Counted from the stretch's first letter, positions 10,385 to 22,800 are shown. The stretch is DNA of 64,000 bases from Closterium sp. Naga37s-1 (GCA_947471745.1 CANJKZ010000010.1:6092501-6156500); one strand, 5' to 3'. The notes: generated by a model not told the origin, from the letters alone. Made by a program: numbers and translations.

Positions 10385-13308
10385 ATGGCGTCTATTCTCG
10401 GCCTTACCTCTCTTCCTCTGCGTTTCTGCCCTCCTGCTCCTACCCTATCTCCTCTCCTACCCTTGCCTTCCATCTCCTCCACTTCCTTCGCTGCCCCTTC
10501 TTCCCCTTGCACCACCTCTCCTACTTGCCGCTGGACACCCCCCCTTCTCCATCCCTCTGCTTGGATTCTGCTGTCTCATCCGTGTCGCCGCCCTTCTGCC
10601 CAAAACATGCCTGCCGCTGTGACCTCTGGTATTAGTTTTCTGGCCTCTGTTTTCAGTGTGACCATGTCATCTCAGGATAGCATCCTTGGTGCTTCTCCTC
10701 TTGTAGACCCTCGCTTGGTCGTCCCATTTTCTTCTTCTCTTCAAGGCACTGCTTCTCACTCTTCCGGCCCTACGGTTGCTGCTGTTTCACTTCCTCGCAC
10801 CTTGGATTTTGTCTTTGACAGTGCTGCAACTGACTCTGTCTTTCGTGATGCCGGTGTCATACGTGATTTTCCTCGTCCCCTCTCTAATGATGGGGCTGGG
10901 GAGACCATGACCATGATCTGCATTGGCACCTCCTCTCTTCCATGTCCTGCCTCTCCCTCTGGCGCTGTTACTGGCCTTTATGTTCCCTCTTGCCGTCACC
11001 TCCTATCCCTCCCTGCCTTTCAACACCTGGGTGTGCGAGCTCTCTTCCCCGCAGGTGAACTCTATTCTGATCTTCATTACCGCGACCGGCACCTCGCTCG
11101 TTTCACCCTGTCTCCTACAACTCGTCTCTACACCCTTCGTGTCTTAATCCCCTCTTTTGTCTATCACACTTCCTCTTCTTCTGCCGATCCCGTCTCCTCT
11201 TGCGACTGTCTCTCTCTCATCCAACCTACCGTTCGTCTCCATCATCGTATTGGCCACCTCAACTTCCCTCTCCTTCCCAGCATGGTCGATTCCAAGCTGC
11301 TTCATGATCTCCCTTCCTCTCTCCCGCCCCTTTCCCCCTCTCCCGCTCCTCCGTGCACCCCTTGAGTTCAAGCCAAGCTCTCCCAATCTCCTCATCCTTC
11401 TTCCACTTCTGCCTCCCCCAAACCCCTTGATCTTATGCATATGGACCTCTGGGGTCCCCCTCCCATTGCCTTCCGTCAGGGTCATCTCTACTTTCTCCTT
11501 CTCGTCGATGACCATTCTCGCTTTGCCACTGTCTATCCCCTCCGTGCCAAATCTGACGCCCCCTCCCTCATCATTCGCTTGGCTGAGCAGGCGCGTCTTC
11601 GCTTCGGCCGTCCTGTCGCGCGTCTCCACTCAAATAGTGGTGGCGAGTTCCTTTTTCCACTCTCTCTCTTCTTACTGCTCCTCTCATGGCATTCGCCAAA
11701 CCTCCACCCTTCCGCATTCGTATTCGCACTCTCATGGAGATCACCCGTTGCTTCCTTACTCATGCCTTTGCTCCACACTCTCTTTCTTTGCTCCTTTCTC
11801 ATGGAGCTACGCTCAAGTTCATGCCACTCTTCTTTCCAACCTTCGCCCTCATCCCTTTTGCCCTTCCATCACACCCTTCCAGCTCTGGACTGGCCGCCAG
11901 CCCTCTGCCCGCCCTCTTCGGGTGTGGGGCTGTGTCGCTGATGTCCTCATCAATCCCGCCAATCGGGCATGTCTGGATGGGAAGCTCGCTCCCAAGACGC
12001 AGCTCTGTGCGTTCATTAGCATCAACGCTGACTGTCCTGGCTATCATCTCTATGCTCCCTCCTTTCAGCAGCTCATTCGCAGCTAGGATTTCATATTTGA
12101 TGAGACTCGATCTCCATTCTTCAGTCCCCCTCCCACCCCTCCTACTCCCTCTCTCCATTGGTCTGACTTTGATCCACTTCCCTCTGCTGCTCCCTCTTCT
12201 CCTCCCCTTCCTCCTGCCCGTGCTCCGCCTCCCCTGCCTGCCTCCTATACTCCCCCCTCCGTTGTTATCTCTGGCACGTCTCCTCCTACCTCTTCCTCTT
12301 CTGCTTCCATGCCCTCTCCCTCCCCACCTCCTTCTACTGCCCTTCCTTCTGCTCCTGCTCCCCCAACTTCTCCACGTCTCAACCGCTCCATGACACGTGC
12401 AATGTCCAATTTTCAACACTCTGCTCTCTTTACTCGTCTCTCTCCTCCTCAGAACGTTGATCTTCTCGAAGATTGATTTCAGGAGCTCTTTTTTGTTCAT
12501 CCTGTTTCACCCCTCCTCTGAGTCACCATTGGCGACTTTTCCATTTCTCCCACTTTTCTCTGCCACTATTCCCGCCCCTCAATCCTATTCCGACGCAGTG
12601 TGTGGCTTTCATGCAACTGAGTGGATGGCTGTCATTATTGCCGAGTGTGAGACATTCACCAGGACTTACTCTTACGTTGAATCTCTCCCCACCCCCCTGA
12701 CGCCACCATTATCAAGGGCAAATGGGTCTTTCGTATCAAAAATTTGCCTGGGAAGCTCCCAGTCTTCAAAGCCCGTTACTGCGCCAAAGGCTTCACTCAA
12801 CGTGAAGGCATTGACTACTTTGCCACTTACTTCCCCACTGCCCGTCTGCCCACTCCTTGCCTCCTTCTTGACCTAGGCGCCCGCTGGGATTGGGAGATCC
12901 ACTCCATGGATGTCTCCAATGCCTTTCTCCATTGCGAGCTTCATGAACGCATTTTCTGTGGGCTTCCCGCTTGCTTTCCTCGCCCCTTCCTTCCAGGCAC
13001 TGTCTGGGAGCTGAAGCGCCCAGTGTATGGTCTTAAGCAGGCCCCACGCGAGTGGCATGCTAAGCGCGCTTCCACTCTTCACTCTCTTGGCTTCTCCACC
13101 TCCTCTTCCGACCCCAGTCTCTCCATTGGCACTTCCCCCCATAGGCTTTACATTCTTGCCTACGTCGATGACTTGGTGCTCGTCGCTGAAGATTCTTCCG
13201 ACCTTGGCGCTGTCAAGCAGGCCCTCCAGGCGCGTCTCCTGTGCTAGGATCTTGGCGAGCTTCGCCACTACCTCGGCATGGAGATTCGCTGCCATCGTGC
13301 TGCGCGCA

Positions 13309-13390
<82 letters not shown>

Positions 13391-14149
13391 CTCTCTACAT
13401 CAGTCCACCCTTGAGCTGTTCGAAATGTCGCAGGTCAAGCTGGTTTCCACCCCTCTTCCGGCTAACCAACAGCTCACTACTCCTGCTGTCCCTGCTCCCT
13501 CCTCAGAATTGCGGCCTTATTCTGGGCTCGTTGGGTCACTCATGTCTGCTATGATGTATACTCGCCCCGACCTTGCTTACCCCCTCAGTTTTCTCCCTCC
13601 CTTTGTCGGCCTTGGTCGCCATACTGACGAGCACTGGGCAGCTGCCAAGTGCGTCCTGCGTTATCTTTGTGTCACCTCTGACGTTGCTCTCACGCTTGGT
13701 GGATCCACCCTTCCCGTTCTCTCGGGTTACAATAACTCTTCCTATGCCGACTCTCGCCCTGATTGCCGCTCCTCTCAGGGATATGGCATTACTCGTGGCA
13801 GTGGCCTCATCAGCTGGCGCTCCACTCGTTCCTCCTTTGTCTGCCTTTCCACCTGCGAGGAAGAGCTGTACGCTGGCACGTTGGCAGCTCAGAAGGCTCG
13901 TTGGCTCTCCTTTCTCCTTGCTGAGCTGGGTCACTCTCAGACCTCTCTGACAGTGCGAGCATGATTCATCTCACTGAAAATCCTGGCTATGACGCCCGCA
14001 GCAAACACATAGAGACCCACTACTTCTTCGTGTGCGAGCTGGTGCAGTCTGGCTTCTTACGCCTTCGCAAGGTAGCCGCTGATGCCAACCTTGCTGAAAG
14101 TTTCACCAAGACCCTCCTGCGTGCGCCACACCGTTTCTACGTGCGCTAG
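10385..14149 (+). pseudogene. Pol of copia element J, broken
   Basis: The first ~130 codons after the ATG at 10385 are low-complexity with no Gag domain. The protease motif is DSAAT near 10820 instead of DSGA. GAG-pre-integrase RLHHRIGHLN is at about 11235. Integrase HMDLWG is near 11437, but the second catalytic position reads HSNSGGEF (Asp to Asn) near 11630, followed by a frameshift near 11660. Reverse transcriptase spans about 12700-13700 with intact AYVDDLV near 13160 and a stop at 13246. A (TC)38 tract lies inside it at 13312-13387. RNase H with the SYADS motif and final ADIF-like LAESFTKTLL ends at 14149. Multiple lesions indicate an old copy. Confidence 0.85.
13312..13387. repeat. (TC)38 microsatellite within reverse transcriptase
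   Basis: An uninterrupted 76-bp TC run is embedded between RT codons (RTIS before, QSTLELFEM after). Dinucleotide repeats in this frame read as Ser-Leu, so the local frame stays open from 13278 to 13964. Related elements have only a short segment such as TITLTQSH here, so the tract is an expansion from a few native TCTC bases. Confidence 0.95.
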
Positions 14150-14233
14150 CTTGGGCTCACGCGTCTCGCCCCTTCTGGGGGTGTGCCGGTTCGCTAGGTG
14201 TTTTGTTCCGGAGCTTCACCTTGTCTTGGGATG

Positions 14234-14432
14234 TGTTGGAGTATGAGAGCTCGCTCTGGTCTATATATTTTTGTTCTTTTATTTTTTCGCCATGCTTAGA
14301 ACGAGTTACGCTTTCAGGTTCATTTAAGGTTCATTTTGTAGATTTCAGTCCAAACTGAACACACCTTAGGTTCAAATAGGGTTTCCTCATTCTCCTTTAT
14401 TTTTTACCTCGAGAATTCTTTCTACCACAACA
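14234..14432 (+). repeat. Putative 3' LTR of J (~199 bp)
   Basis: It starts TGTTGGAGTATGAG, as many plant copia LTRs do, and ends CTACCACAACA, giving TGTTG/CAACA ends. It contains a TATA-like TATATATTTT at about 14261. A GGGGGTG purine stretch lies some 45 bp upstream. There is no second LTR to confirm the boundaries, so they are inferred from the terminal motif. Confidence 0.6.
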
Positions 14433-14479
14433 TTTCAAGCTCACCTAACTCTCTCTTCATCCATGGCTCCTCTCACTTC

Positions 14480-15880
14480 AATGATATGTGCGTTACTTAT
14501 CCATATAATTGATACTAAGCGTATGTGCGTTACTTACCAATATGGATGGTACAAAGAGTAAGGGCGCTACTTACCCATATGGATGGTACTAAGCGTAAGT
14601 GCGCTACTTACGTATATGGTTGGTACAAAGTGTATATGAGTTACTTGCCCAAATGGATGGTACTAAGAGTAAGAGTGTTAATGACTCATATAAGTTGTAC
14701 TAAAAGTAAGTGCGTTACTTACCCATATGTTTGGACCAAATAATGAGTGCGCTACTTATTCGTATCGTTGGAACTAAGAGTAAGTGCGTTACTTACCTAT
14801 ATGGATGGAGCGCGTTACTGACCCATACGATTGGTACTAAGCGTAAGTGTGTTACGTATCCATCTGGATTGTACTAATAGTAAGTGCGTTACTCACCATA
14901 TAGTTGGTTCTAAGAGTAAGTGCGTTACTCACCCATATGGTTGGTACTAAGCGTAAGTGCGTACTTACCCATATGGCTTGTACTAAGAGTAAGTGCGTTA
15001 CTTACCCATATGAATAGTTCTAAGAGTAAGTGCGTTACTTACCCATATGGTTGGTACTAAGGGTAAGTGCGTACTTACGCATATAGATGGTACTAAGACT
15101 AAGTGCGTTACTTACCCATATGGATGGTACTTAAGTGTAAGTGCGTTACTCACCCATAAGGTTGGTCTTACGCGTAAGTGCGTTAGGTACCCATATGGTT
15201 GGTATAGGAATAAGTGCGTTACTTACCTGTATGGATGGTACTAAGAGTAAGTGCATTACTTATCCATGTGGTTGATAATAAGCGTAAGAGCGTCACGTAG
15301 CCATTCAGTTGTGCTAGGAGTAAGTACGTTACATACCCATATGGTTGGTACTAAGATTAAGTGTGTACTAATCCAAATGGTTGGTACAAAGATATGTATG
15401 CTACTTATTTATATGGTTGGTATTAAGCGTAAGTGTGTTACTTACCCATATGGATAGTACTAAGAGTAAGAGGGTTATTTACCCGTATGGATGATACTAA
15501 GTGTAAATGCGCTGCTAAACCATATGCATGGTACTAAGACTAAGCATGGATGGTACTTAGAGTAAGTGCGTTACTTACCTATATAGATGCTACTCAGAAT
15601 AAGCATGTTACTTATCCATGTGGATGGTACTAAGAGTAAGTGCGTTACTTATCCGTATAAATTGTACTAAAATTAAGTGTGTTGCTTACCAATATGGTTG
15701 GTACCAAGAGTAAGTGCCCTACCTACCCATATGGTTGGTGCTTAGCGTAAGTGAGTTATTTACTCATATGGTTGGTACCAATAGTAAATGCGTTATTTAC
15801 CAAAATGTTGGTACTTAGAGTAAGTGCGTTTCTTACCCATATGATTGGTAGTGAAAGAAAGTGCGTTATTAACTCAACCC
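14480..15880 (+). repeat. Satellite block 2, ~37-bp monomer, forward orientation
   Basis: Same monomer and orientation as block 1 (GGTACTAAG...GTAAGTGCGTTACTTACCC). It ends abruptly at the GC-rich leader of B. The short open frames here arise from the 37-bp period and are not genes. Confidence 0.93.
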
Positions 15881-15885
15881 TTCAC

Positions 15886-16440
15886 GGCCCCTCGCGGCCC
15901 CTCGCGGCCTCTCGCGGCCCCTTCGCCGCCCTTAGTGGCCCCTTCCCGGCCCCTCCGCGGCCCTTCGCGACCCCTCGCGGCTCCTTCACGGCCCCTCCGC
16001 GGCTCCTTCGCGGCTCGTTGCGGCCCCTTCGCGGCCCCTCCCCGGCTCTTCACGGGCCTGCCGCCCCGCAGTCGCCGCCCCAGCAGCAGCTGCCGTCGTA
16101 CCTGCTGCCGCTGCTGCTTCTACGACCGGTCGCCGCCGCCGCTGCTGCTATGACAGCCGCCGCCGCCCCTGCTGGGACAACCGCCGCTGCCGCTGCCGTG
16201 ACAGCCGCCGCTGCCGTCCCGGCCCTGCCTTGCAGCCGAGGCGCGGCACTCTTCTGCCGCCCTGTCGCGGCCCTGTCCCTGCCGACGCGCCTCGGCCCTG
16301 CCCCACCGCTTCCGGCCCTCTACCCACCCGGCCCTGTTAAGAGCACCGCCGAGCCGCGCCTATCCTGCTGAGCTGCTCCTAGCCTGCTGCTGCCACTGCT
16401 AGCTTGCTGCTGCTGCTGCTAGCCTGCTGCTGCTGCTGTC
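15886..16440 (+). other. GC-rich leader of element B
   Basis: Degenerate GCGGCCCCTCGCGGCC-type repeats, then a GCC/GCT-rich segment and CTGCTGCTG runs, up to the Gag ATG. It corresponds to the 21-bp repeat leader of A. No 5' LTR lies upstream. It can be read as an open frame but has no recognisable domain. Confidence 0.7.
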
Positions 16441-19400
16441 ATGGCCACTCCTAGTATTCTCACCTTTGATGTTGAGGGTCGGGCTGTCGACTTTGAGGTG
16501 TGGGTCGATGATCTGCAGCTTCTCCTGCAGTGCGATAGAAAAGACGGTCTCTCACTGTTCGATCTCACGTCTGGCGCCTCTGCTGCCCCTGCTGCCGATG
16601 CTGACACTACTGTTCGCTCACAGTGGGCCATACGCGATGCTGCTGCACGTCTTGCTGTGCGTAGTCACTTGCCGTCCACTGAGCGCGCACACTTTAGTCA
16701 GTACAAGAGTGCTAAGACACTGTACGACGCTGTAGTTGCACGCTACTCTTCCCTTGCCACTGCTGCCCTTAGTCGCCTCATGCTGCCGTACCTTTTCCCT
16801 GACCTCGCCGCATTCCCCACATTCGCTGACCTCATTACACACCTTCGCACTAGTGACACCCGCTACCGCGCTGCGCTTCCTGCTGAGTTCTGCGCCAAGA
16901 ACCCCCCCCCCCCCGATGTACATCACCCTCTACTACCTAGTCACCCGGCTCCCTGACTCCCTTCGTCCGGTCAGGGACCACTTCCTCTCTGTTTGGCCCA
17001 CCACACTCACCGTTGACCTCCTCGAGGAGCGCCTCCTGGCAGCTGAGAAGAGTATAGTCGCTGTAGGAGCCTCTCGTGGTGACCCTCGTGCCCCCTTCTT
17101 TGAGGGGTGCTCCCCCTCCCCCCTTTTGCCCTCTGTTGCCTCTGCTGCTGCGGTCGAACTCGTTGGCACCGAGTCGGTCGGCGCTGCGTCTGCCCCTAGC
17201 GGGAGACGCCGCAACGGCAAGGGCAAGGGGGGCAAGGGAGCTGGTGGAGCTGGCGGGGGCGGTGGAGGTGGCGGTGGAGGCGGCGGAGGGGGTGGGGGTG
17301 GCGGTGGGAGTGGTGGCGTAGGTGGGGGCTTCGGTGGCGGCGGTGGAGGCGGAGGCGGCGGCGGCGGTGGCGGTGGGAGCGGAGGCGGCGGCGGTGGCGG
17401 CGGTGGCGGCGGTGGCGGTGGAGCTGGTCGGGGTGGCTCTCTGCAGCAAGGCGGCTTCGGTGGTGGTCAGCGCCAGCAGCAGCAGCGCACTCGTAAGACC
17501 CCGCCCCCCCAGCAGCTTCGTGAGTGGTACGCTGCGCGTCAGCGGGGTGGGGGTGCTGGTCCCTATGCCTACGTCCTGCGTACCGGCAACCGCACTGGTG
17601 AGCCGTGCGGTGGTCTGCACACCACCCAGTGCTGCTTCGGCCGCCTGACGGACGCTTGGCATCTCCAGTTCCCTGACGCTACTGAGATCCCTCGCTGGGG
17701 CGAGCTGCTTAGGTCGGGGGTTGCTATCTTTGATCTTGATTATGATGATATTCTTGCTGCCATGTATGTTGTTTCTACTAGTGATGAGGGTGACTGTTAC
17801 CTGTGTGTTCCGCCTGACCCGGGCATTGAGGCTGCTGCTCTAGGTGCCGGTGAAGCTGATGCACTAGGTGCTAGTGAGTCTGCTGCCCCAGGTGCTGGTG
17901 AGTCTGCTCTCTCAGGTACCACGTCGGCTCAGGCTTTGCACACTTTCACCCTTGACTCGGGTGCTTCCCGCTCCTTCTTTCGAGACCGCACCACACTCAC
18001 GCCGCTTAGTCGGCCGGTTGCAGTCTCCCTGGCAGACCCCTCTGGGGGTCTTGTCCTTGCCCACTTCTCCACTGTCTTACCGTGTCCGGTGGCCCCTTCT
18101 GGCACCCTGTCAGGTCTTTACCTCCCCTCGTTCTCTACGAACTTGGTGAGTGATGCTGACCTACAGGATGGGGGGGTTGACCAGTTCACTCCTGCAAGTC
18201 AGCGAGTGACCCACTGCACGTGTGCTCGGACGGGCCGACACTTGGCCACGTTTACCCGCCAGCCGGGGTCGAGCCTGTACACACTGACTACTGAGTCTCC
18301 TCCGGTTGCTGCGTCTGGTCAGGTAGCTGCGTCGGGTCAGGTGTTTGCTGCAGCGTCCAGGTCTGATCCTGAGTCTGCCCCCTGCTCGTGTCGTCTCCTG
18401 TCTCACCAGACTCTCCTCTGGCACCACCGCCTTGGTCACCCCTCCCTGCCTCGTCTCCGAGGCATGGCCTCCCGTTACCTTGTCTCTGGTCTCCCCCGGT
18501 CCCTCCTTCCCTTTCCTCCGGGGCCTGCCCCTACCTGCGTTCCCTGCGTCGAGGGGCGGCAGCGCGCCGCTCCTCACTCCTCCGAGTTTCCGCCGGCAGA
18601 GGCTCCGCTGCAGACTCTTCACATGGACGTGTGGGGCCCAGCCCGCGTCCGTGGACAGGGTCACGAGCGCTACTTCCTCTTGGTAGTTGACGACTACTCG
18701 CGTTACACCGCAGTCTTCCCCTTGCGCACCAAGGGTGAGGTCACTGGGGTGTTGATCGACTGGATCCGCGCTGCTCGTCTCCAGCTCAGGAGGAGTTTTG
18801 GCTCGGACTTTCCTGCTCTGCGTCTGCACTCCGACAGAGGTGGAGAGTTTTCCTCCAACCTTCTGCGAGCCTTCTGCCGTGCGAGGGGCATCCGCCAGAC
18901 GTTCACGCTTCCGGCCTCTCCACAGCAAAATGGGATTGCTGAGCGCCGCATTGGCATGGTCATGGAAGTCGCTCGTACGTCCATGATCCATGCGGCTGCT
19001 CCCCATTTTCTGTGGCCGTTCGCGGTTCAGTACCCGGCGCATCAGATCAACCTTCAGCCCCGGGTCTCCTTGCCGGAGACCTCCCCCACCCTGCGGTGGA
19101 CGGGGAAGGTTGGCGATGCGTCGGCGTTCCGTGTCTGGGGATCTTGGGCTTTCGTGCGAGACTTGTCTGCGGATAAGCTGTCGTCTCGTGCTGTTCCCTG
19201 CGTCTTCCTTGGCTTCCCCCCTGACGCGCCTGGTTGGCAGTTTTACCACCCCACCTCGCGCCGTGTTCTGTCCTCCCATGACGTCACGTTTGATGAGTCG
19301 GTTTCGTACTACCGTCTCTTCCCCTACCGCACTGCCCCCCTCCCCCCCCCGCCGCTCTTCCTCGCGTTAGGTCCCCCCCCGGTAGACCCCCTCCTCCCTC

Positions 19401-22018
19401 AGGGTCCTGCCCCCTCAGGTGTGTCTCAGGTAGACGCAGTCGAGCCTGTCGAGGTAGCTGTTGACTCTGGTGCTGCTAGGGGTGCTGAGCCTGTGGGTGC
19501 CGAGTCTGGGGGTGCTGAGCCTGAGCGTGCGGAGCCTGGGGGTGCTGGGTCTGGGGGTGCTGAGCATGGGGTTGCTGAGTCTGGGGGTGCGGAGCCTGAG
19601 GGTGCTGGGCCTGCTCGAGTGGAGCCTGGTGGTACTGTGCCTGGAGGTCTTTCGGGTGCTTCGTCCCGGCGGGAGCTACCCTCTCCCCAGGAGCTGCGTG
19701 AGTGGTTTGCTCGCCGCTGGAGTCGTGCTGCTGGAGCTGGTGGTGCTACCGGTGCTGGAGGTTCTGTGGCTGCTGGAGGTTCTCGAGCCACGGGTCTCGG
19801 AGGTGCTCGTACCGGCGGTACTGGAGCTGCTGGGCCTAGTGGTGCTGCTGGTGCTGGAGCTGGAGGTTCTGCTGGTGGTACTACTGGAGCTGGTGCTGCT
19901 GAGTCTTCCGGTGGTCCTGCTGGAGCTGGAGCTGCTGGAGGTGTTTGCGCTGCTGGAGCTACTGGGGGTGCTACTGGAGCTGGTGGTGCTGGTGGCATTG
20001 GTGCTATTGCTTGGGGTGCTGGTGCAGTCCCTGCTGGTTCTGGAGGCTCTGCGCGGCCGCGGCCGTACTTCGTTCCGCTTCTTGAGCAGGTTCTTGGTCT
20101 CCCACCTTCTACTGGTCCTGCTCCCTCCTTAGAGTGTCCACCGCCTGTCCAGTCCGAGTCACAGTTACAGCTGGCCTCCCCACTGCCTTCTCCTTTTCCC
20201 TACACTGGTCCTACTGGAGGTCTTGCTGGGCGTCGTGAGCCTGCGTCTCGTCCTGCGTCGCCTGTTCATGCAGGTCGCACTAGTCGTCGTGTTCCACGCC
20301 AGCGCCCTCCTGCGGTCCCGGGCACGCACCAGATGGCACTGCGTCCTTCCACTGCTCCACTGCGTGTTCCTTTGCCGTCTCCTCCGGAGTCCTCTCTTCC
20401 TGCTCTTGCTAACCCGGAGTCTGACTCCCTTCGTGCTGCCTGTCCTACTGTCACGCGTCTCCTGGCTACTGTTGTCACTGACTCCCTTCCTACTGCCAGT
20501 CCTACTGTCACGCGAGTCTACTGCTGCGTCTGCCTTAGTTGCTGAGCTTGTTGACTTCGCTGCTCACTGTCGTCTAGACTACGCCGCGAGTCTTGTTGCT
20601 GAGTCTGGGTCTGTCTGTCCTCCGTCCGTCGGGGGTGAGTGTGCTCTTAGCACGGACGTCCTTGAGGACAGGCAGGAGGAGTTCCAGTGCTTTGCTGCTG
20701 CTTTACCTCATCTCGTGTCCATGCTGCTTGCTCCTGAGGGAGACCCGGATGCACCAGACATCCCGACTCCGCGTTCTTACGCAGAGGCGATAGAGGGTCC
20801 CTACTCTTCTCAGTGGCAGACAGCCATGGACGCAGAGATGGCTTCTTGGAAGTCCACAGGCACCTACGTTGACGAGGTTCCCCCGCCTGGGGCTAACATC
20901 GTCAGTGGCATGTGGATTTACAGGGTGAAGCGGCCGCCGGGTTCTCTGCCTGTCTTCAAGGCGCGTTACGTGGCTCGAGGCTTCAGTCAGCGGCAGGGAG
21001 TTGACCACTTTCAGACCTTCTCTCCCACCCCGAAGATGACCACTCTTTGGGTGCTGCTGCACATAGCCGCTCAGCATGACTACGAGCTTCACTCTCTTGA
21101 CTTCAGCACTGCTTTCCTACAGGGCAGCCTGCACGAGGAGATCTGGCTGCGCCGCCCTCCTGGCTTCACTGGGTCGTTTCCTCCTGGTACCCAGTGGAGC
21201 CTCACGCGGCCAGTCTACGGTCTCCGCCAGGCTCCCCGCGAGTGGCACGACACACTGAGGACTACGCTTGCGGCTCTTGGGTTTGCTCCTTCTACTGCTG
21301 ACCCGTCGCTGCTTCTACGCATCGACACCTCGCTGCCGCCGTTCTACATCCTCGTGTACGTCGACGACTTGGTCTTTGCTACTGCTGACACTGCTGGACT
21401 CGCCCACGTGAAGTCCGAGCTGCAGAAGAGATACACGTGCACAGACCTGGGTGAACTGCGCAGCTACCTTGGCTTGCAGGTCACCCGGGACAGAGCACGG
21501 TGCACCATTACCCTGACTCAGTCACACATGGTGCAGCAGGTCCTTCAGCGCTTCGGCTTCCCGTACTCCTCGCCTCAGGCCACTCCTCTGTCTACTCGCC
21601 ACTCGCTCTCAGCTCTGCCTTCGGATGAGTCCGTAGAGCCGAGTGGCCCGTACCCAGAGCTTGTTGGCTGCCTCATGTACCTGATGACCTGCACTCGTCC
21701 TGACCTAGCACACCCTCTTAGCATCTTGGCACGCTATGTTGCTCCTGGGAGACACTGACCAGAGCACATGGCTGCAGCGAAGAGGGTGTTGCGCTACTTG
21801 TGCAGTACGTCGCGCATGGGGCTCGTGCTTGGAGGGCGGAGTCCAGTGGTCCTCACTGGTCACGCAGACGCTTCTTGGGCTGACAACCAGGCTACGCAGC
21901 GGTCGTCACAGGGTTACACCTTCAGCCTTGGTTCCGGCTCTGTTTCGTGGCGGTCTACCCGCTCGTCTTCTGTTCTCGGCTCCAGCTGTGAGGCCGAGAT
22001 CTACGCAGGGGCCATGGC
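16441..22018 (+). pseudogene. Gag-Pol of copia element B, main part
   Basis: Gag begins MATPSILTFDVEG at 16441. At a run of 13 C (16902-16914) the reading must move +1 into the frame that stays open to 20545. That frame contains a glycine tract (17240-17430), CX3HX4C near 17605, protease DSGAS near 17955, the integrase finger HHRLGH near 18425, LHSDRGGEF near 18830 and QQNGIAERR near 18925. It then has Gly/Ala/Glu linker repeats (19480-19640). A local duplication of TCCTACTGTCACGCG near 20510 shifts frame again. RT continues to a TGA at 21756 (CGA in related copies), with YVDDLVF near 21360. RNase H starts at 21768 and is cut by C at 22018. Apart from these lesions the domain order is complete. 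Confidence 0.88.
22014..22018. repeat. Target-site duplication of element C, left copy (ATGGC)
   Basis: ATGGC immediately precedes TGTTGTTCAGG, the left terminus of C, and recurs at 28416-28420 directly after its right terminus CAACA. Both copies are identical, and removing C plus one copy rejoins B's RNase H codons. Confidence 0.93.
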
Positions 22019-22788
22019 TGTTGTTCAGGATCCGTCACTTTGAGAGCTTACGACGAAATCATTACTCAACTAAACGCAAATCCGCTCGGTAGGAAGTTGC
22101 GCCTTAGGCTTAACTACCATCTCCAAGTTGAATCAGTCGTTAAGATGGTCTATAGAGTGAGAACCAAGTAAAAACGTCCAGCAGCCGCATGACTAGTATG
22201 GTGGAGGAAGTACAAGCATTAATGCATAGAAAGTTGGCGTTGGGGACTCCAAGAGAACCATGAGAGGGAAGGGGTTCTCCAAGAGCTAGGGAAGGATGGT
22301 AGGAACCTTCCCAGCAGCAAGGATGCAACCCTCATCATGAGGTCCTTGAGGTGTCACATGCAAAATCCAATCTAGTTGGATTTTGCCTAGGTGTTGCAAC
22401 ATTTGCAACCCATGCTAGAAACTTTTAGCCACCCCAACCAAAAGTCAAAGTTGCCTTCCTAACCAGCCAACCAAAGATCCCTTTATAGTCATGTCCCAAG
22501 TAATCACCCAAATTAGATATAACCCCAAAAGGTAATAAGAAATCCAAATCTTGGAAATCTTGTAACTTGGGCGATCTTGGTCGGAATAAGGCGATCTTGG
22601 TGTCGTTGGAAAGCTCTGGATTTCTCCTGCATGATCAAGTATTTAGACTTGGAGAAAAACACAGAGATGATAATATCCAACAGCCATGCACAGTGACATA
22701 CGCTCATGCAAATCATGCAAGCACAAATAGCACGAGCACTCGGCAGGACGTTAGGATGACATGCACTCAGAATGACGTGCATCCAACA
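22019..22788 (-). repeat. 3' LTR of element C (770 bp)
   Basis: It starts (plus reading) TGTTGTTCAGGATCC and ends CATCCAACA. It is the same length as the partner LTR at 27646-28415. In element orientation it follows the purine tract at 22789-22800. A TATAAAG motif (minus strand) lies at 22481-22487. Confidence 0.94.
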
Positions 22789-22800
22789 AACTCCCCCTCA
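22789..22800 (-). promoter_or_regulatory. Polypurine tract of element C
   Basis: On the minus strand it reads TGAGGGGGAGTT immediately before the 3' LTR start, the expected plus-strand primer for reverse transcription. D has the same tract at its 3' LTR (about 35594-35605). Confidence 0.88.

Larger units (their letters stand above)
10091..14432 (+). mobile_element. Copia retrotransposon J (family 4), 5'-truncated relic
   Basis: The element runs rightward: a repeat-rich leader, protease-to-RNase H coding sequence, a purine tract and one LTR at the right end. The left LTR and a recognisable Gag are missing; the left edge abuts a family-2 LTR. Coding sequence is pyrimidine-rich (C and T) on the plus strand, unlike its neighbours. 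Several frame breaks make it non-functional. Confidence 0.85.

Noticed and set aside
6615..15880. Possible CRISPR array because of regularly spaced repeats
   Set aside because: The repeats are contiguous ~37-bp monomers with no unique spacers, in a eukaryotic retrotransposon context.
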